Assembly: GCF_001021385.1 (NCBI RefSeq)
Contig: NZ_CP011773.1
Location: 1,736,001-1,800,000, forward strand
Length of the DNA: 64,000 nt
From: Mycobacterium sp. EPa45
GTDB lineage: Bacteria; Actinomycetota; Actinomycetes; Mycobacteriales; Mycobacteriaceae
Reading direction: 5' to 3'
Shown here: one piece after another, positions 41,493 to 51,136 of the stretch
Layout of the letters: every line of letters begins with the position of its first letter
Position numbering within the stretch: the stretch's first letter is position 1
Program-made: the position numbers and the translations under genes
Notes under the pieces: model-generated
Database searches by the model: none
Seen by the model: only the letters and a program-made list of their open reading frames with translations
What the model was told of the DNA's origin: nothing

Positions 41493-44400
41493 GTGAGTAT
41501 GCGGCCCGGCGCGCGGATGCCGAAGCTGACTCGGCGCAGCCGGATTCTGATCGGTATTGCGCTCGCGGTCGTCGTGCTGTTGTTGGTGGGGCCACGACTG
41601 GTCGACGCCTACGTCGACTGGCTGTGGTTCGGCGAGCTCGGCTACCGGTCGGTGTTCTCCACCGTGGTCGTCACCCGCATCGTCGTCTTCCTGATCGCCG
41701 CCCTGCTGGTCGGCGCGATCGTGTTCACCGGCTTGGCCCTGGCGTACCGCACCCGGCCGGTGTTCGTGCCGACCGCCGGTCCCAATGATCCGGTCGCGCG
41801 TTACCGCACGGCGGTGATGGCGCGGTTGCGGTTGTTCGGCATCGGGGTGCCTGCCGTGATCGGTGTGCTGTCCGGGGCGGTGGCGCAGAGCTACTGGTCG
41901 CGGGTTCAGCTGTTCCTGCACGGCGGCGACTTCGGGGTCACCGACCCGCAGTTCGGTAAGGATCTCGGCTTCTACGCCTTCGATCTGCCGTTCTACCGGT
42001 TGGTGCTGTCCTACCTGTTCGTCGCAGTGTTCTTGGCGTTCCTGGCGAACCTGATCAGTCACTACGTCTTCGGCGGGATCCGGCTGGCCGGTCGCAGCGG
42101 CGTGCTGAGCCGCCCGGCCCGCATCCAGCTGGTCGCGCTGATCGGAACTCTGGTGCTGCTCAAGGCGGTCGCCTACTGGTTCGACCGCTACGAGCTCCTC
42201 AGTCACACCCGTGGCGGAAAGCCGTTCACCGGTGCCGGCTACACCGACATCAATGCGGTGCTGCCGGCCAAGCTGATCCTGATGGCGATCGCGCTGATCT
42301 GCGCGGCCGCGGTGTTCTCCGCGCTCGTGCTGCGCGACTTGCGAATTCCGGCGATCGGCCTGGTGCTGTTGCTGTTGAGCTCGCTGATCGTCGGGGCTGG
42401 CTGGCCACTGGTGGTCGAGCAGATCAGCGTCAAACCCAATGCGGCGCAGAAGGAAAGCGAATACATCAGTCGCAGCATCGTCGCGACCAGACAGGCGTAC
42501 GGCCTGACCAACGACCATGTGACGTACCGGGATTACAGCGGCACCGCGCCGACCACCGCGCAGCAGGTGGCCTCCGACCGGGCGACTACGTCGAACATCC
42601 GGGTGCTGGACCCGACGATCATCAGCCCGGCGTTCACCCAGTTCCAGCAGGGCAAGAACTTCTACTACTTCCCCGACCAGCTGTCTATCGACCGCTACCA
42701 GAGCGCCGATGGGGAGCTGCGTGATTATGTGGTCGCCGCCCGTGAACTCAACCCGGACCGGCTGCAGGACAACCAGCGGGACTGGATCAACCGGCACACC
42801 GTCTACACCCACGGAAACGGCTTCATCGCCTCGCCGGCCAACACGGTGCGCGGAATCGCCAACGACCCCAACCAGAATGGTGGTTATCCCGAATTCCTGG
42901 CCAGCGTCGTCGGGGCCAACGGCAATGTCGTCTCGCCCGGGCCGGCCCCGCTGGATCAGCCGCGTGTCTATTTCGGCCCGGTCATTTCCAACACCGCGGC
43001 CGACTACGCGATCGTCGGCAAGACCGGCGCCGACCGCGAGTACGACTACGAGACCAACACCGACACCAAGAACTACACCTACACCGGCGCCGGTGGTGTG
43101 CCGATCGGCAACTGGCTGGCGCGCAGCGTGTTCGCCGCCAAGTTCGCCGAGCGGAACTTCTTGTTCTCCAACGTGATCGGCAACAACAGCAAGATCCTGT
43201 TCAACCGCGACCCCGCGCAGCGGGTGGAGGCGGTGGCGCCGTGGCTGACCACCGACAGCACGGTGTACCCGGCGATCGTCAACAAGAAGATGGTGTGGGT
43301 CATCGACGGCTACACCACGCTGGACAACTACCCGTACTCGGAGTTGACCTCGCTGTCGTCGGCCACCGCGGACTCCACCGAGGTGGCCGTCAACCGGCTG
43401 GCCCCGGACAAGCAGGTGTCCTACATCCGTAACTCGGTCAAGGCCACCGTCGACGCCTACGACGGCACCGTGACGCTGTACGCACAGGACGAGAGCGACC
43501 CGGTGCTCAAGGCGTGGATGGCGGTGTTCCCGGGAACGGTCAAGCCGAAGAGTGAGATCTCACCGGATTTGGCTGCGCACCTGCGCTATCCGGAGGATCT
43601 GTTCAAGGTGCAGCGCATGCTGCTGGCCAAGTATCACGTCGACGACCCGGTGACGTTCTTCTCCACCTCGGACTTCTGGGACGTGCCGCTCGACCCCAAC
43701 CCGACCGCGAGCAGCTACCAGCCGCCGTACTACATCGTCGCCAAAGACCTTGCCCGCAACACCAATTCATCCTCGTTCCAGTTGACCAGCGCCATGAACC
43801 GGTTCCGGCGCGACTTCCTGGCCGCCTACATCAGCGCCAGCTCCGATCCCGAAACCTATGGGCGGATAACCGTTCTGACGATTCCGGGTCAGGTCAACGG
43901 TCCGAAGCTGGCGTTCAACGCGATCAGCACCGACACCGCGGTCAGTCAGGACCTCGGTGTGATCGGACGGGACAACCAGAACCGAATACGGTGGGGCAAT
44001 CTGCTCACGCTGCCGGTGGGGCAGGGCGGGCTGATCTATGTGTCCCCGGTGTATGCCTCACCGGGCTCCAGTGACGCCGCGTCGTCGTACCCACGGTTGA
44101 TCCGGGTGGCAATGATGTACAACGACAAGGTCGGCTACGGCCCGACGGTCAGCACCGCGCTGGACGGCATCTTCGGTGCCGGCGCGGGCGCGACGGCCAC
44201 CGGTCCGGCACCGGCCACCGGGCCGGGCAGTCCGCCGCCGGGCTCGCGCCCGCCGGCAGCTCCACCCGCTCCGGTCCCGGGCAGCGCACCGGAGGTACCC
44301 ACTCCGCCGGTCGCGGTGACCCCCGCGACCCCGGGTGTCCCGACGACATTGTCGCCGGCGAAATCCGCTGCGCTGACCGATGTCGAGACCGCGTTGGGTG

Positions 44401-44498
44401 CGGTGCAGGAGGCGCAGAAGAACGGCAACTTCGCCGAATACGGTGATGCGCTGCAACGCCTTGACGACGCGATGAAGAAGTACGAGTCGGCTAAATAA
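41493..44498 (+). CDS. UPF0182 large membrane protein (Rv3193c-like)
   Basis: A 1,001-residue member of UPF0182. Around seven hydrophobic segments fill the first third (for example [47 protein letters not shown]), followed by a large extracytoplasmic domain and a Pro/Ala-rich linker ([21 protein letters not shown]) with a final coiled helix ([13 protein letters not shown]). The function is unknown. A conserved core protein of mycobacteria, it follows the PDZ protease by about 100 bases. The GTG start at 41493 has AGGAG 7–8 bases upstream. Confidence 0.93.
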   Translation: MSMRPGARMPKLTRRSRILIGIALAVVVLLLVGPRLVDAYVDWLWFGELGYRSVFSTVVVTRIVVFLIAALLVGAIVFTGLALAYRTRPVFVPTAGPNDPVARYRTAVMARLRLFGIGVPAVIGVLSGAVAQSYWSRVQLFLHGGDFGVTDPQFGKDLGFYAFDLPFYRLVLSYLFVAVFLAFLANLISHYVFGGIRLAGRSGVLSRPARIQLVALIGTLVLLKAVAYWFDRYELLSHTRGGKPFTGAGYTDINAVLPAKLILMAIALICAAAVFSALVLRDLRIPAIGLVLLLLSSLIVGAGWPLVVEQISVKPNAAQKESEYISRSIVATRQAYGLTNDHVTYRDYSGTAPTTAQQVASDRATTSNIRVLDPTIISPAFTQFQQGKNFYYFPDQLSIDRYQSADGELRDYVVAARELNPDRLQDNQRDWINRHTVYTHGNGFIASPANTVRGIANDPNQNGGYPEFLASVVGANGNVVSPGPAPLDQPRVYFGPVISNTAADYAIVGKTGADREYDYETNTDTKNYTYTGAGGVPIGNWLARSVFAAKFAERNFLFSNVIGNNSKILFNRDPAQRVEAVAPWLTTDSTVYPAIVNKKMVWVIDGYTTLDNYPYSELTSLSSATADSTEVAVNRLAPDKQVSYIRNSVKATVDAYDGTVTLYAQDESDPVLKAWMAVFPGTVKPKSEISPDLAAHLRYPEDLFKVQRMLLAKYHVDDPVTFFSTSDFWDVPLDPNPTASSYQPPYYIVAKDLARNTNSSSFQLTSAMNRFRRDFLAAYISASSDPETYGRITVLTIPGQVNGPKLAFNAISTDTAVSQDLGVIGRDNQNRIRWGNLLTLPVGQGGLIYVSPVYASPGSSDAASSYPRLIRVAMMYNDKVGYGPTVSTALDGIFGAGAGATATGPAPATGPGSPPPGSRPPAAPPAPVPGSAPEVPTPPVAVTPATPGVPTTLSPAKSAALTDVETALGAVQEAQKNGNFAEYGDALQRLDDAMKKYESAK

Positions 44499-44519
44499 CA
44501 AGTACGGCGAAGTCCAGGC

Positions 44520-45431
44520 ATGCGTGAGTTGGTTGTGCTCGGCACCGCCAGCCAGGTGCCGACGCGCTACCGCAACCACAACGGCTACCTGCTGCGCTGG
44601 GATGACGAGGGCCTGCTCTTCGATCCCGGCGAAGGCACCCAGCGCCAGATGACGCTGGCCGGGGTCCCCGTCAGTGCGGTGAACCGGTTGTGCCTCACGC
44701 ACTTTCACGGCGACCACTGCCTCGGGGTGCCCGGTGTCATCCAGCGGGCGTCGCTGGACCAGATCGACCATCCGCTCGTCGCGCACTTTCCGGCGTCTGG
44801 CCGCGCGTACTTCGACCGGCTGCGACACGCCTCGGTGTTCTACGACCGGGTCGACGTGCGCCAGGAGCCGGTCGAGGGCGACGGGACGGTTGCTGTCGGC
44901 GCGTTCGGGGTCCTGGAGGCGCGTGCGCTCGAGCACTCGACCGATGTGTTCGGCTACCGGCTGGTCGAGCCCGACGGCCGGCGATTCGTGCCGGAGTTGT
45001 TGTCCCGCTTCGGGATCAGCGGGCCCGATGTCGGCGAGCTGGATCGGACCGGATCCCTGCGGGTGGGGGACCGGGCGGTCGACGTGGCGGAGGTCAGTGA
45101 GCCGCGACGCGGGCAGCGGTTCGCCTTGGTGATGGACACCCGGCTCTGCGACGGGGTGTACGCACTGGCCGATCGTGCCGACCTGTTGGTGATCGAGGCG
45201 ACCTTCCTGACCGAGGACGAGGATCTGGCGCACCTGTACGGGCACCTGACGGCTCGGCAGGCGGCTGCGGTCGCCGCGGAGTGTGGGGTGCGCACACTGG
45301 TGCTCACGCACTTCTCAAAGCGCTACACCGACGCCGCCGATCGGTACGCGGACGAGGCCGCCGCGGTGTTCTCCGGCGACATTGTGGTAGCCGAGGATCT
45401 GATGCGGGTGCCGGTGCCGCCGCGTGCTTAG
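44520..45431 (+). CDS. rnz: Ribonuclease Z (tRNA 3′-processing endonuclease)
   Basis: A 303-residue metallo-β-lactamase-fold enzyme that trims the 3′ trailer of tRNA precursors, or acts as a related RNase in mycobacteria. The zinc motif HFHGDH (residues 61–66) is intact. Later ligands are in [19 protein letters not shown], and LTHFSKRY, the last typical of RNase Z. It starts 21 bases after the UPF0182 gene. The tRNA gene just beyond in this window lacks an encoded CCA, which such an enzyme would help process. It overlaps the convergent lipoprotein gene end by 4 bases. Confidence 0.9.
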   Translation: MRELVVLGTASQVPTRYRNHNGYLLRWDDEGLLFDPGEGTQRQMTLAGVPVSAVNRLCLTHFHGDHCLGVPGVIQRASLDQIDHPLVAHFPASGRAYFDRLRHASVFYDRVDVRQEPVEGDGTVAVGAFGVLEARALEHSTDVFGYRLVEPDGRRFVPELLSRFGISGPDVGELDRTGSLRVGDRAVDVAEVSEPRRGQRFALVMDTRLCDGVYALADRADLLVIEATFLTEDEDLAHLYGHLTARQAAAVAAECGVRTLVLTHFSKRYTDAADRYADEAAAVFSGDIVVAEDLMRVPVPPRA

Positions 45432-46066
45432 CGAGTGGACAGCCCGACGCGCAGTGCGATGGCCTGCTTTTGGCCGACGTTGGTGATGAAGTCCGCCGGG
45501 GCGGGCTGGCCAGGTAGGCCGTCGAACTCCACGCGGGCAAGCGTCGAGCCCTCGGTGAACAGCAGCACCGACACCGACTTTTTGCCGTCGAGGGAGTTAC
45601 CGGAGACGACGGTGCCGCCGGTACCGACGATGGACGGCTGTGGTGGGCCGGGCGTCACCGCCTTTTCCAGGCTGGCCTGGGCTTCGGCAAGTGCCGACGG
45701 GCCCGCGGCAGGGTCGTCGAGCGCCACGAGCAGGATGCTGACGGCCTTGGTCTGGTCCTGGTTGACCAGGAGCACCTCAGCGCCGGGACGGCTGTCGGGG
45801 TTCGGGGTCGGCGGTTGGTCGATGAAGGTATCGCCGGTGCCCGAGATGTCGCGAGCTTGCAGCAGCAGGCGAGGGTAGTCGACCGGGGCGGCGGCCGGCT
45901 TGGTGCTTGTGGTCGTTGTGGACGCGGACACCCCGGGAAGCGCTGGGATCGACGCGGCGGGTTGGCTTGTGTTGACACCGGATTGGTTGTCGCAGCTGGT
46001 GACCCCAAGGGCCACCGCGGCGATCATCGTTAGTGCGGCGAAGCGGGTGGCGTGTTGTCGTTTCAT
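45428..46066 (-). CDS. Lipoprotein of unknown function
   Basis: A 212-residue putative lipoprotein. The signal has a basic MKRQHATR start, a hydrophobic [13 protein letters not shown], and lipobox VTSC with the lipidated cysteine near residue 25, followed by a Ser/Thr/Pro linker ([15 protein letters not shown]). The remaining domain resembles LpqN/LpqT-like mycobacterial lipoproteins loosely (β-strands in [18 protein letters not shown]). The ATG at 46066 has GGAG just upstream. Longer frames lack signal features and are rejected. Confidence 0.82.
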   Translation of the reverse strand: MKRQHATRFAALTMIAAVALGVTSCDNQSGVNTSQPAASIPALPGVSASTTTTSTKPAAAPVDYPRLLLQARDISGTGDTFIDQPPTPNPDSRPGAEVLLVNQDQTKAVSILLVALDDPAAGPSALAEAQASLEKAVTPGPPQPSIVGTGGTVVSGNSLDGKKSVSVLLFTEGSTLARVEFDGLPGQPAPADFITNVGQKQAIALRVGLSTR

Positions 46067-46239
46067 CTCCTTCGAGCCTGTCGACTTCGGCTGCGAGACG
46101 CAAGTGAATACCGGGGGCATGTGACGAACTCGTGACGGGGTGCTCACCACGCACGACATCGTTTCGAGGGCAACGATTGTGCCTCTGAGCACCCGATTTG
46201 GAAGCATTGGTCGACGTTGGGTAACGTTGCGTTCACCGA

Positions 46240-46313
46240 CGCGGGGTGGAGCAGCTCGGTAGCTCGCTGGGCTCATAACCCAGAGGTCGCAGGTTCGAAT
46301 CCTGTCCCCGCTA
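46240..46313 (+). tRNA. Initiator tRNA-fMet (anticodon CAT)
   Basis: A complete cloverleaf of 74 bases without encoded CCA. The anticodon stem CTGGG/CCCAG has three consecutive G:C pairs next to the CTCATAA loop, the hallmark of an initiator tRNA. The T arm is GCAGG TTCGAAT CCTGT and the D arm GAGC/GCTC. The first acceptor position is unpaired (C1 facing T72), also an initiator property. A strong terminator follows 10 bases downstream. Confidence 0.96.
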
Positions 46314-46322
46314 CTAAATGGG

Positions 46323-46357
46323 AACGGCCCTCGGAGATTTCTCCGAGGGCCGTTTTC
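46323..46357 (+). terminator. Intrinsic terminator of the tRNA-fMet gene
   Basis: AACGGCCCTCGGAGA and its complement CTCCGAGGGCCGTT form a 14-bp stem with a small TTT loop, followed by TTCT. It lies 10 bases beyond the tRNA. Confidence 0.88.
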
Positions 46358-46745
46358 TGTCCAGGAGTCTGACGACTGATCCCGCGGCTTCTTCGGCGAC
46401 TCGACGTCCTACGTTGCGAGAACGAAAGTCAACAGAGCTCGAATGCGGGATTACCTGGTATCGACGCGGCAGCTGCGGATCTGTCCCCGTCCGATGACTC
46501 GATCTCCGTTGCGGAGTTGTGCTTTTGACCCACTCGGGTCGGAGACCGCCGAATAGACCTCCCGAGCCGTCTGCTCGTCAAGCGAGGCGATCATGCAGGC
46601 GATCGCCTTCTGCGTTTCCTGGTCCCCGAGCCGTTGCGCCGTGGGGCTCAGTGCCGGTGTGGGGTTCAGTTGCTTCGCGGTAGCGGGCCTCGGCGGCCGG
46701 ACGGATCGCGGCGCGTCGACCTCCGCCGTGTGGTCGGGCAGAAGT

Positions 46746-46776
46746 ATCCCCGCGGCCCAATGGACCGCGGGGATAT
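46746..46776 (-). terminator. Hairpin downstream of the ferritin-like gene
   Basis: TATCCCCGCGG … CCGCGGGGATA forms a nearly perfect 14-bp stem with a 3-base loop, 22 bases beyond the stop codon on the minus strand. The following CTTCT is only weakly T-rich, so termination strength is uncertain. Confidence 0.65.
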
Positions 46777-46797
46777 TTGACGTATTGAGGAGTCGGC

Positions 46798-47757
46798 TCA
46801 GCCGATGCCCACAACTTCCTGCGCGATGGCGGCGACGCGGGCCTGCGCGGCCGAGACGACACCCTGGCGGTCTTTGTGCGCCTCCTCGTAGGCGAGGATC
46901 GCGCGGACGTCGGACGGGGTGCTGAGGTCCTTGATCTCTGCGACGGCCTCAGACACGTTGAGCGTGTCGTAGTCGGCGATCGGCAATTCCTCGACCTCGA
47001 GCACGCCGGCGGCGCTGCGCATCGAGTGCAATGCATCGGCTGTCTGCCCCGCGCCCTCGCTTCTGGTGACCCGCTCCGCGGTGGCCAGCGCGGCGTCACG
47101 CGAGGCGGTCAAGGTCTTGGCCGCGACATCGCCGGCGTGGGCGCCACGGCTCAGCAGTTCGCCGAGTGCCGGGGGAGCCGAGCGCACGGCGTCGACCGCG
47201 CGATTGAGCCCCTGCGCCGACCACTGCATCGGTGCGCTCACGACCTTCACCGCGACTCCGGTCGCGACCTGCACCGGGGTGCGGCGCAACGCGGCCGGCC
47301 CGCCGAGCGCGTGTTCAGCCAACACCGTCGTCAGCCACTCGACCGTTGCCGAATGCGCTTCCATCAGGCGGTCGGCCAGCTTCTCGATGTCGGAATCGCC
47401 CAACGAGACTGCGAGCGCCTTGATGTAGCGGGACCGGTCCAGCAGTTGGTGCTCCAGCGCGAGGTCGCCGAGCAATGCCTCGCCGAACGGCTGCGCCTGC
47501 TCGGTCAGTGCCTTTACGGCGGCGCTGGCGCGGCCGAGCATCGGGCCTACGACATCGGGCAGTCCACCGAGTCCGCGGATCGCAGCCTCGATCGCTTCCG
47601 CCCGCTCGCGGCCGTTCTCGGCATTCTGTGTGAGCTCACGGCGGACCGCCTCGGTACGGGCCTGAGCCACCCGGGTCTCGGCGACCTGAATCTCGGTATT
47701 GGTCAGATCGAGCACAGTGCGGAGTTGGCCCACCACAGTGCTGGTAGTGAAAGTCAT
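46798..47757 (-). CDS. Ferritin-like/helical bundle stress protein
   Basis: A 319-residue all-helical protein. The N-terminal domain resembles ferritin-like bundles (ETRVAQARTEAV, GRERAEAIEAA, LALEHQLLDRSRYIKAL, RLMEAHSATVEWLT with E/H pairs), though canonical EExxH motifs are not fully evident. The C-terminal half has a second helical bundle (EIKDLSTPSDVRAILAYEEAHKDRQ). Function is unknown. The ATG at 47757 is chosen over a longer frame; a SigF-like promoter sits at 47821–47845 on the same strand, suggesting stationary-phase or stress expression. Confidence 0.72.
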   Translation of the reverse strand: MTFTTSTVVGQLRTVLDLTNTEIQVAETRVAQARTEAVRRELTQNAENGRERAEAIEAAIRGLGGLPDVVGPMLGRASAAVKALTEQAQPFGEALLGDLALEHQLLDRSRYIKALAVSLGDSDIEKLADRLMEAHSATVEWLTTVLAEHALGGPAALRRTPVQVATGVAVKVVSAPMQWSAQGLNRAVDAVRSAPPALGELLSRGAHAGDVAAKTLTASRDAALATAERVTRSEGAGQTADALHSMRSAAGVLEVEELPIADYDTLNVSEAVAEIKDLSTPSDVRAILAYEEAHKDRQGVVSAAQARVAAIAQEVVGIG

Positions 47758-47820
47758 AGAAATTTCGCCCTTTCGGCGTTGACGTCTTGCGTAGCGCAGT
47801 ACGCGCCGCAACTCACCGAC

Positions 47821-47845
47821 TACCCAGCCTGTGCTGGGGACAACC
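47821..47845 (-). promoter_or_regulatory. Candidate SigF promoter for the ferritin-like gene
   Basis: On the minus strand GGTT (47845–47842) and GGGTA (47825–47821) are separated by 16 bases, matching the mycobacterial SigF pattern (GGTTT-N15–17-GGGTA). It lies 64 bases upstream of the start codon. Confidence 0.65.
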
Positions 47846-47891
47846 GCAATTGTGACCGGATCGTCAACGAAACTCTGCTCCCCGCAACGAC

Positions 47892-47915
47892 GTTTCTTTG
47901 GTCATTGCTCGGGTA
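47892..47915 (+). promoter_or_regulatory. Candidate SigF promoter for the 48-residue acidic protein
   Basis: GTTT (47892–47895), a 15-base spacer, and GGGTA (47911–47915) match the SigF consensus. It lies 34 bases before the ATG at 47949 and is back-to-back with the SigF-like site for the ferritin-like gene. Confidence 0.68.
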
Positions 47916-47948
47916 CGACTGCGACGAGAGCAAGAGGAGAGGACCGAT

Positions 47949-48095
47949 ATGGCGGCCAAAACACCAGCTACCAGCGAATCCGGCGAAGTTCGGGACCCCG
48001 ACAGCCGGTCAGGGCAGGTCGATCCGCGCAACACCGACCATCCGACCGGGGCCGAGCAAGCCGACGAGAACGCCGCCAACGAGTCTGCGAGTTAG
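47949..48095 (+). CDS. Small disordered hydrophilic protein
   Basis: A 48-residue protein rich in Glu, Asp, Asn, Ser and Gly (MAAKTPATSESGEVRD … ADENAANESAS), with no hydrophobic core and probably disordered. An excellent ribosome-binding site (GAGGAGAGGA) precedes the ATG, and a SigF-type promoter lies 34 bases upstream, so it is likely expressed despite its size. Small acidic stress proteins of this type occur in SigF regulons, but no named family is recognised. Confidence 0.7.
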   Translation: MAAKTPATSESGEVRDPDSRSGQVDPRNTDHPTGAEQADENAANESAS

Positions 48096-48547
48096 TCGAT
48101 TCGCCCCGACGTTCCACTATAAGAACCTGAAATGCTTGCGGCGCATAATCGTCCGTGCACAAATGGGCCGCGTGCGTTTTACTCAAAGATGAAAATGATT
48201 GTGAAATAACACTTTCCGTGTTCTGAACACCGCGATTAGGTGATCGGTCTATTCACGAGTAGTGTTTACAGCGTTGGTACTACAGCAGGTTGGTAGCAAC
48301 GAACGTCCGGAGCGGTCTTTTCCGATATGCCGTGAGCCTCCGCTCGATACCGGACATCATCCAAGCCAGTAACAGTATGTGAGCGCTCATCGCGCCTCCG
48401 CTGTGCATCTGCGTGGCTAAGTGACATTCGCACGATTCGGCAGGCAGCCGATCAAGCTGCTGCTGAAGCGAATCACCCATGCCGATGCCGTTTGCAGGCT
48501 AATTCCCGCTGCGTCGATACTTCGACCGGCGTCCAAAGGAGTACTAC
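48096..48547. other. Intergenic region with AT-richer patch
   Basis: About 450 bases without a supportable gene. A patch around 48175–48300 is clearly more AT-rich than the surroundings and contains a small hairpin (AACAC … GTGTT near 48208). Nothing resembling a known RNA family or a good promoter with correct spacing was identified. A 5′ leader for the next gene is possible. Confidence 0.5.
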
Positions 48548-48856
48548 ATGACCACCGAGAATCCCACCGCTGCACGCCGTCCCGCGACTGCGCCTTACAA
48601 CGACACCGTCGGCCACGTTGCGCCCGTCAAGCGGGGCGACGAGACCAAAGCTGCTTTCAAGACAACGGAATTCATCGCTTACGTCGTCGCAGTCATCGGC
48701 GTCCTCGTCGCGTCACTCATTGTCGGTACCACCGATGCGCACGAGGATTACTTCCGTGCTGACCGGGCATGGTTCCTGGTCGTGCTCCTGAGCATCGGCT
48801 ACATGGTGAGCCGCGGCCTGGCGAAGTCCGGTAGCCGCCACCACAACGACGGCTAA
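48548..48856 (+). CDS. Small two-helix membrane protein
   Basis: A 102-residue protein with a hydrophilic N-terminus and two membrane helices (FIAYVVAVIGVLVASLIVG and AWFLVVLLSIGYMVSRGL), separated by a short loop with HEDYFRADR. An AAGGAG element lies 8 bases before the ATG. No family is recognised with certainty; similar small membrane proteins often sit next to stress genes in mycobacteria. It lies 149 bases upstream of katE in the same direction. Confidence 0.75.
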   Translation: MTTENPTAARRPATAPYNDTVGHVAPVKRGDETKAAFKTTEFIAYVVAVIGVLVASLIVGTTDAHEDYFRADRAWFLVVLLSIGYMVSRGLAKSGSRHHNDG

Positions 48857-48929
48857 TCCCAGCAGGTTCTCCGTTTGACGATTGTCCCCGTCATTGCCCA
48901 GTGCAGTGGCGGGGACATTCCTATCCGCC

Positions 48930-48954
48930 GGTTTCGCCTGCGGGATTCGGGTAT
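48930..48954 (+). promoter_or_regulatory. Candidate SigF promoter for katE
   Basis: GGTT (48930–48933), a 15-base spacer, then GGGTAT (48949–48954) match the SigF consensus. Transcription would start near 48962, about 44 bases before the katE ATG. Confidence 0.62.
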
Positions 48955-49005
48955 TCCCGGCTTATCCAGGGTCCCTTGGCCCGCATCACCAACCCAGGAG
49001 GACTC

Positions 49006-51117
49006 ATGCCGCCCCGCCGCAAGCCCGATCAAACCGCCCCCAAACCGTCGAGCCCGACCGGCAACACCAATGGTGAAGCCGGCGATCTGGATGCTCGTGC
49101 CCAGTCGGGGAGATATCTGACCACCGCCCAAGGACTGCGGCTCCCCGACACCGACCATTCGCTCAAAGCCGGCCCTCGGGGTCCGTCGCTGCTCGAAGAC
49201 TTTCACCTGCGGGAGAAGATCACGCACTTCGATCACGAGCGCATCCCCGAGCGTGTCGTGCACGCCCGCGGCGCCGCAGCCCACGGCGTCTTCGAGTCCT
49301 ACGGCGTCGCCGGGTATGTCACCAAAGCCGGCTTCCTCGGCAGGAAGGGCAAGAAGACAGACGTGTTCTGCCGCTTCTCGACGGTTCTGGGTTCGCGTGG
49401 ATCGGCCGACACCGTGCGTGACACCCGGGGCTTCGCGGTCAAGTTCTACACCGACGAAGGCAACTTCGATCTGGTCGGCAACAACATGCCGGTGTTCTTC
49501 ATCCAGGACGGCATCAAGTTCCCCGACGTCATCCACGCCGCCAAGCCCCAGCCGGACCGCGAGATCCCCCAGGCGCAGTCGGCTCACGACACGTTCTGGG
49601 ACTTCGTGTCGCTGCACACCGAGGCCACCCATCACGTCATGTGGAACATGAGTGATCGCGGTATCCCGCGCTCCTTCCGGACGATGGAGGGGTTCGGCGT
49701 CCACACCTTCCGCATGGTCAACCGGAAGGGCGCGACCAGCCTGGTCAAGTTCCACTGGAAGCCAGTGGCCGGCGTGCACTCGCTGGTCTGGGAAGAGGCG
49801 CAGATCGCAGCCGGGTGTGACCCCGACTTCCACCGCCGCGACATGGCCGACGGTATCGAGGCCGGCGCGTACCTCGAGTACGAGCTCGGCGTTCAGGTGA
49901 TGCCCGATGACGGCACGGACAGCTTTGCGGGCATCGATCTGCTCGACCCGACGAAGCTGGTCCCCGAGGAAATGGTGCCGGTGCAACTCATCGGCAAGAT
50001 GACCCTGAACCGCAATCCGACGAACTACTTCGCCGAGACCGAACAGGTGGCATTTCACACCGGCAACCTCGTGCCGGGTATCGAACCTACCAACGACCCG
50101 CTGATGCAGGCCCGTCTGTTCTCCTATCTCGACACCCAATTGACTCGTCTCGGCGGACCCAATTTCACCCAGCTGCCGATCAACCAGCCGCGCTGCCCGG
50201 TGAACGACATGCTGCGGGATGGCATGCACCAGACGGCAATTCACACCGGGCAGGCACCTTACCGCCCCAACAGCATCGACGGTGGGGAGCCTTTCGTCGC
50301 TGACGCCGACGAGGGCGGGTACGTGCAGACCCCCCGGCAGGTCGACGGTCCGACGGTGCGTGCGCAGCCTGCCTCCTTCGAGGACCACTTCACGCAGGCG
50401 GCGATGTTCTACCGCAGCCTGACCTACATCGAGCAGGCGCACATCATCGAGGCGTTCACCTTCGAACTCGGCAAGTGCTACGAGCAGGCGATCAAGGAGC
50501 GGCAGCTCGAAGTGCTGGCCAACGTCGACACCGACCTGTGCAAGCAGGTGGCGATCGGCCTCGGCCTGCCCGCGCCGAAAGGCAAACCACCGCAGGACGT
50601 TCTCGAGTCGCCGACGCTGTCGCAAGTCATCGACACGCCTGGACCGATCGACGGCCGCAAGATCGGGATCATCGCCGGTGCCGACTCCGACCTGGCCGGT
50701 GTGGCCAAGCTGGTCGCAGCGATTCAGCGGTTGGGGGCGACCCCGCTGGTGACCGCGCCGTTGGGTGGTGTGCTCAAGTCCGGGCGCCGCAGCGTGATCG
50801 TCGAACGAACCTTCCTGACCGCGCGGTCCATCGAGTTCGACGCGATCGTCATCGCCGCCGGGACCAAGCCGAGCCGCGACATCAAGCTGATCGTGTTGCT
50901 ACAGGAGGCCTTTCGGCACTGCAAGGGCATCGCGGCGTGGGGTGACGGTACCGACGCACTTGCCGCGGCGGGTATCGATCTCGATTCCCCCGGCGTCCTG
51001 GTCGCCGACTCGGTAGACAGGGCCTTCACAACAGCGTTGGCCGATGCGGTCGGTCTGCATCGGGTGTGGGAGCGCGCCGTGGATGTGATGGCCTCCGCGG
51101 TCGCGCCGGTGCGGTGA
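49006..51117 (+). CDS. katE: Large-subunit catalase (KatE/HPII type)
   Basis: A 703-residue clade-2 catalase decomposing hydrogen peroxide. The catalytic histidine lies in [12 protein letters not shown], the asparagine in [11 protein letters not shown], and the haem-ligating tyrosine in [14 protein letters not shown]. The extra C-terminal flavodoxin/amidotransferase-like domain ([14 protein letters not shown] to the end) distinguishes it from small catalases. The ATG at 49006 follows a perfect AGGAGG at short distance; longer frames are rejected. A SigF-like promoter lies upstream. It is convergent with htpG. Confidence 0.95.
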   Translation: MPPRRKPDQTAPKPSSPTGNTNGEAGDLDARAQSGRYLTTAQGLRLPDTDHSLKAGPRGPSLLEDFHLREKITHFDHERIPERVVHARGAAAHGVFESYGVAGYVTKAGFLGRKGKKTDVFCRFSTVLGSRGSADTVRDTRGFAVKFYTDEGNFDLVGNNMPVFFIQDGIKFPDVIHAAKPQPDREIPQAQSAHDTFWDFVSLHTEATHHVMWNMSDRGIPRSFRTMEGFGVHTFRMVNRKGATSLVKFHWKPVAGVHSLVWEEAQIAAGCDPDFHRRDMADGIEAGAYLEYELGVQVMPDDGTDSFAGIDLLDPTKLVPEEMVPVQLIGKMTLNRNPTNYFAETEQVAFHTGNLVPGIEPTNDPLMQARLFSYLDTQLTRLGGPNFTQLPINQPRCPVNDMLRDGMHQTAIHTGQAPYRPNSIDGGEPFVADADEGGYVQTPRQVDGPTVRAQPASFEDHFTQAAMFYRSLTYIEQAHIIEAFTFELGKCYEQAIKERQLEVLANVDTDLCKQVAIGLGLPAPKGKPPQDVLESPTLSQVIDTPGPIDGRKIGIIAGADSDLAGVAKLVAAIQRLGATPLVTAPLGGVLKSGRRSVIVERTFLTARSIEFDAIVIAAGTKPSRDIKLIVLLQEAFRHCKGIAAWGDGTDALAAAGIDLDSPGVLVADSVDRAFTTALADAVGLHRVWERAVDVMASAVAPVR

Positions 51118-51136
51118 GTCTCGTCCGGAGGATGAC

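Larger units (their letters stand above)
46314..46797. other. Intergenic region without a confident gene
   Basis: This 484-base stretch between the tRNA and the ferritin-like gene holds terminators at both ends (46323–46357 and 46746–46776). A minus-strand frame (about 46440–46700) reads like protein with actinobacterial codon use (for example QKAIACMIASLDEQ), but it has no good start codon or ribosome-binding site and could be a gene remnant. No integrase or repeat was found. Confidence 0.5.

Noticed and set aside
41478..42812. 444-codon open frame antisense to the UPF0182 gene
   Set aside because: Gln/His/Arg-rich shadow frame without a start signal; the plus-strand gene is well conserved.
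46440..46705. Minus-strand coding-like stretch including CMIASLDEQ
   Set aside because: No acceptable start codon upstream and no ribosome-binding site; kept only as a possible gene remnant.
48853..50625. 590-codon open frame antisense to katE
   Set aside because: Opposite-strand shadow of the catalase; composition is not protein-like and katE has complete catalytic motifs and Shine-Dalgarno.
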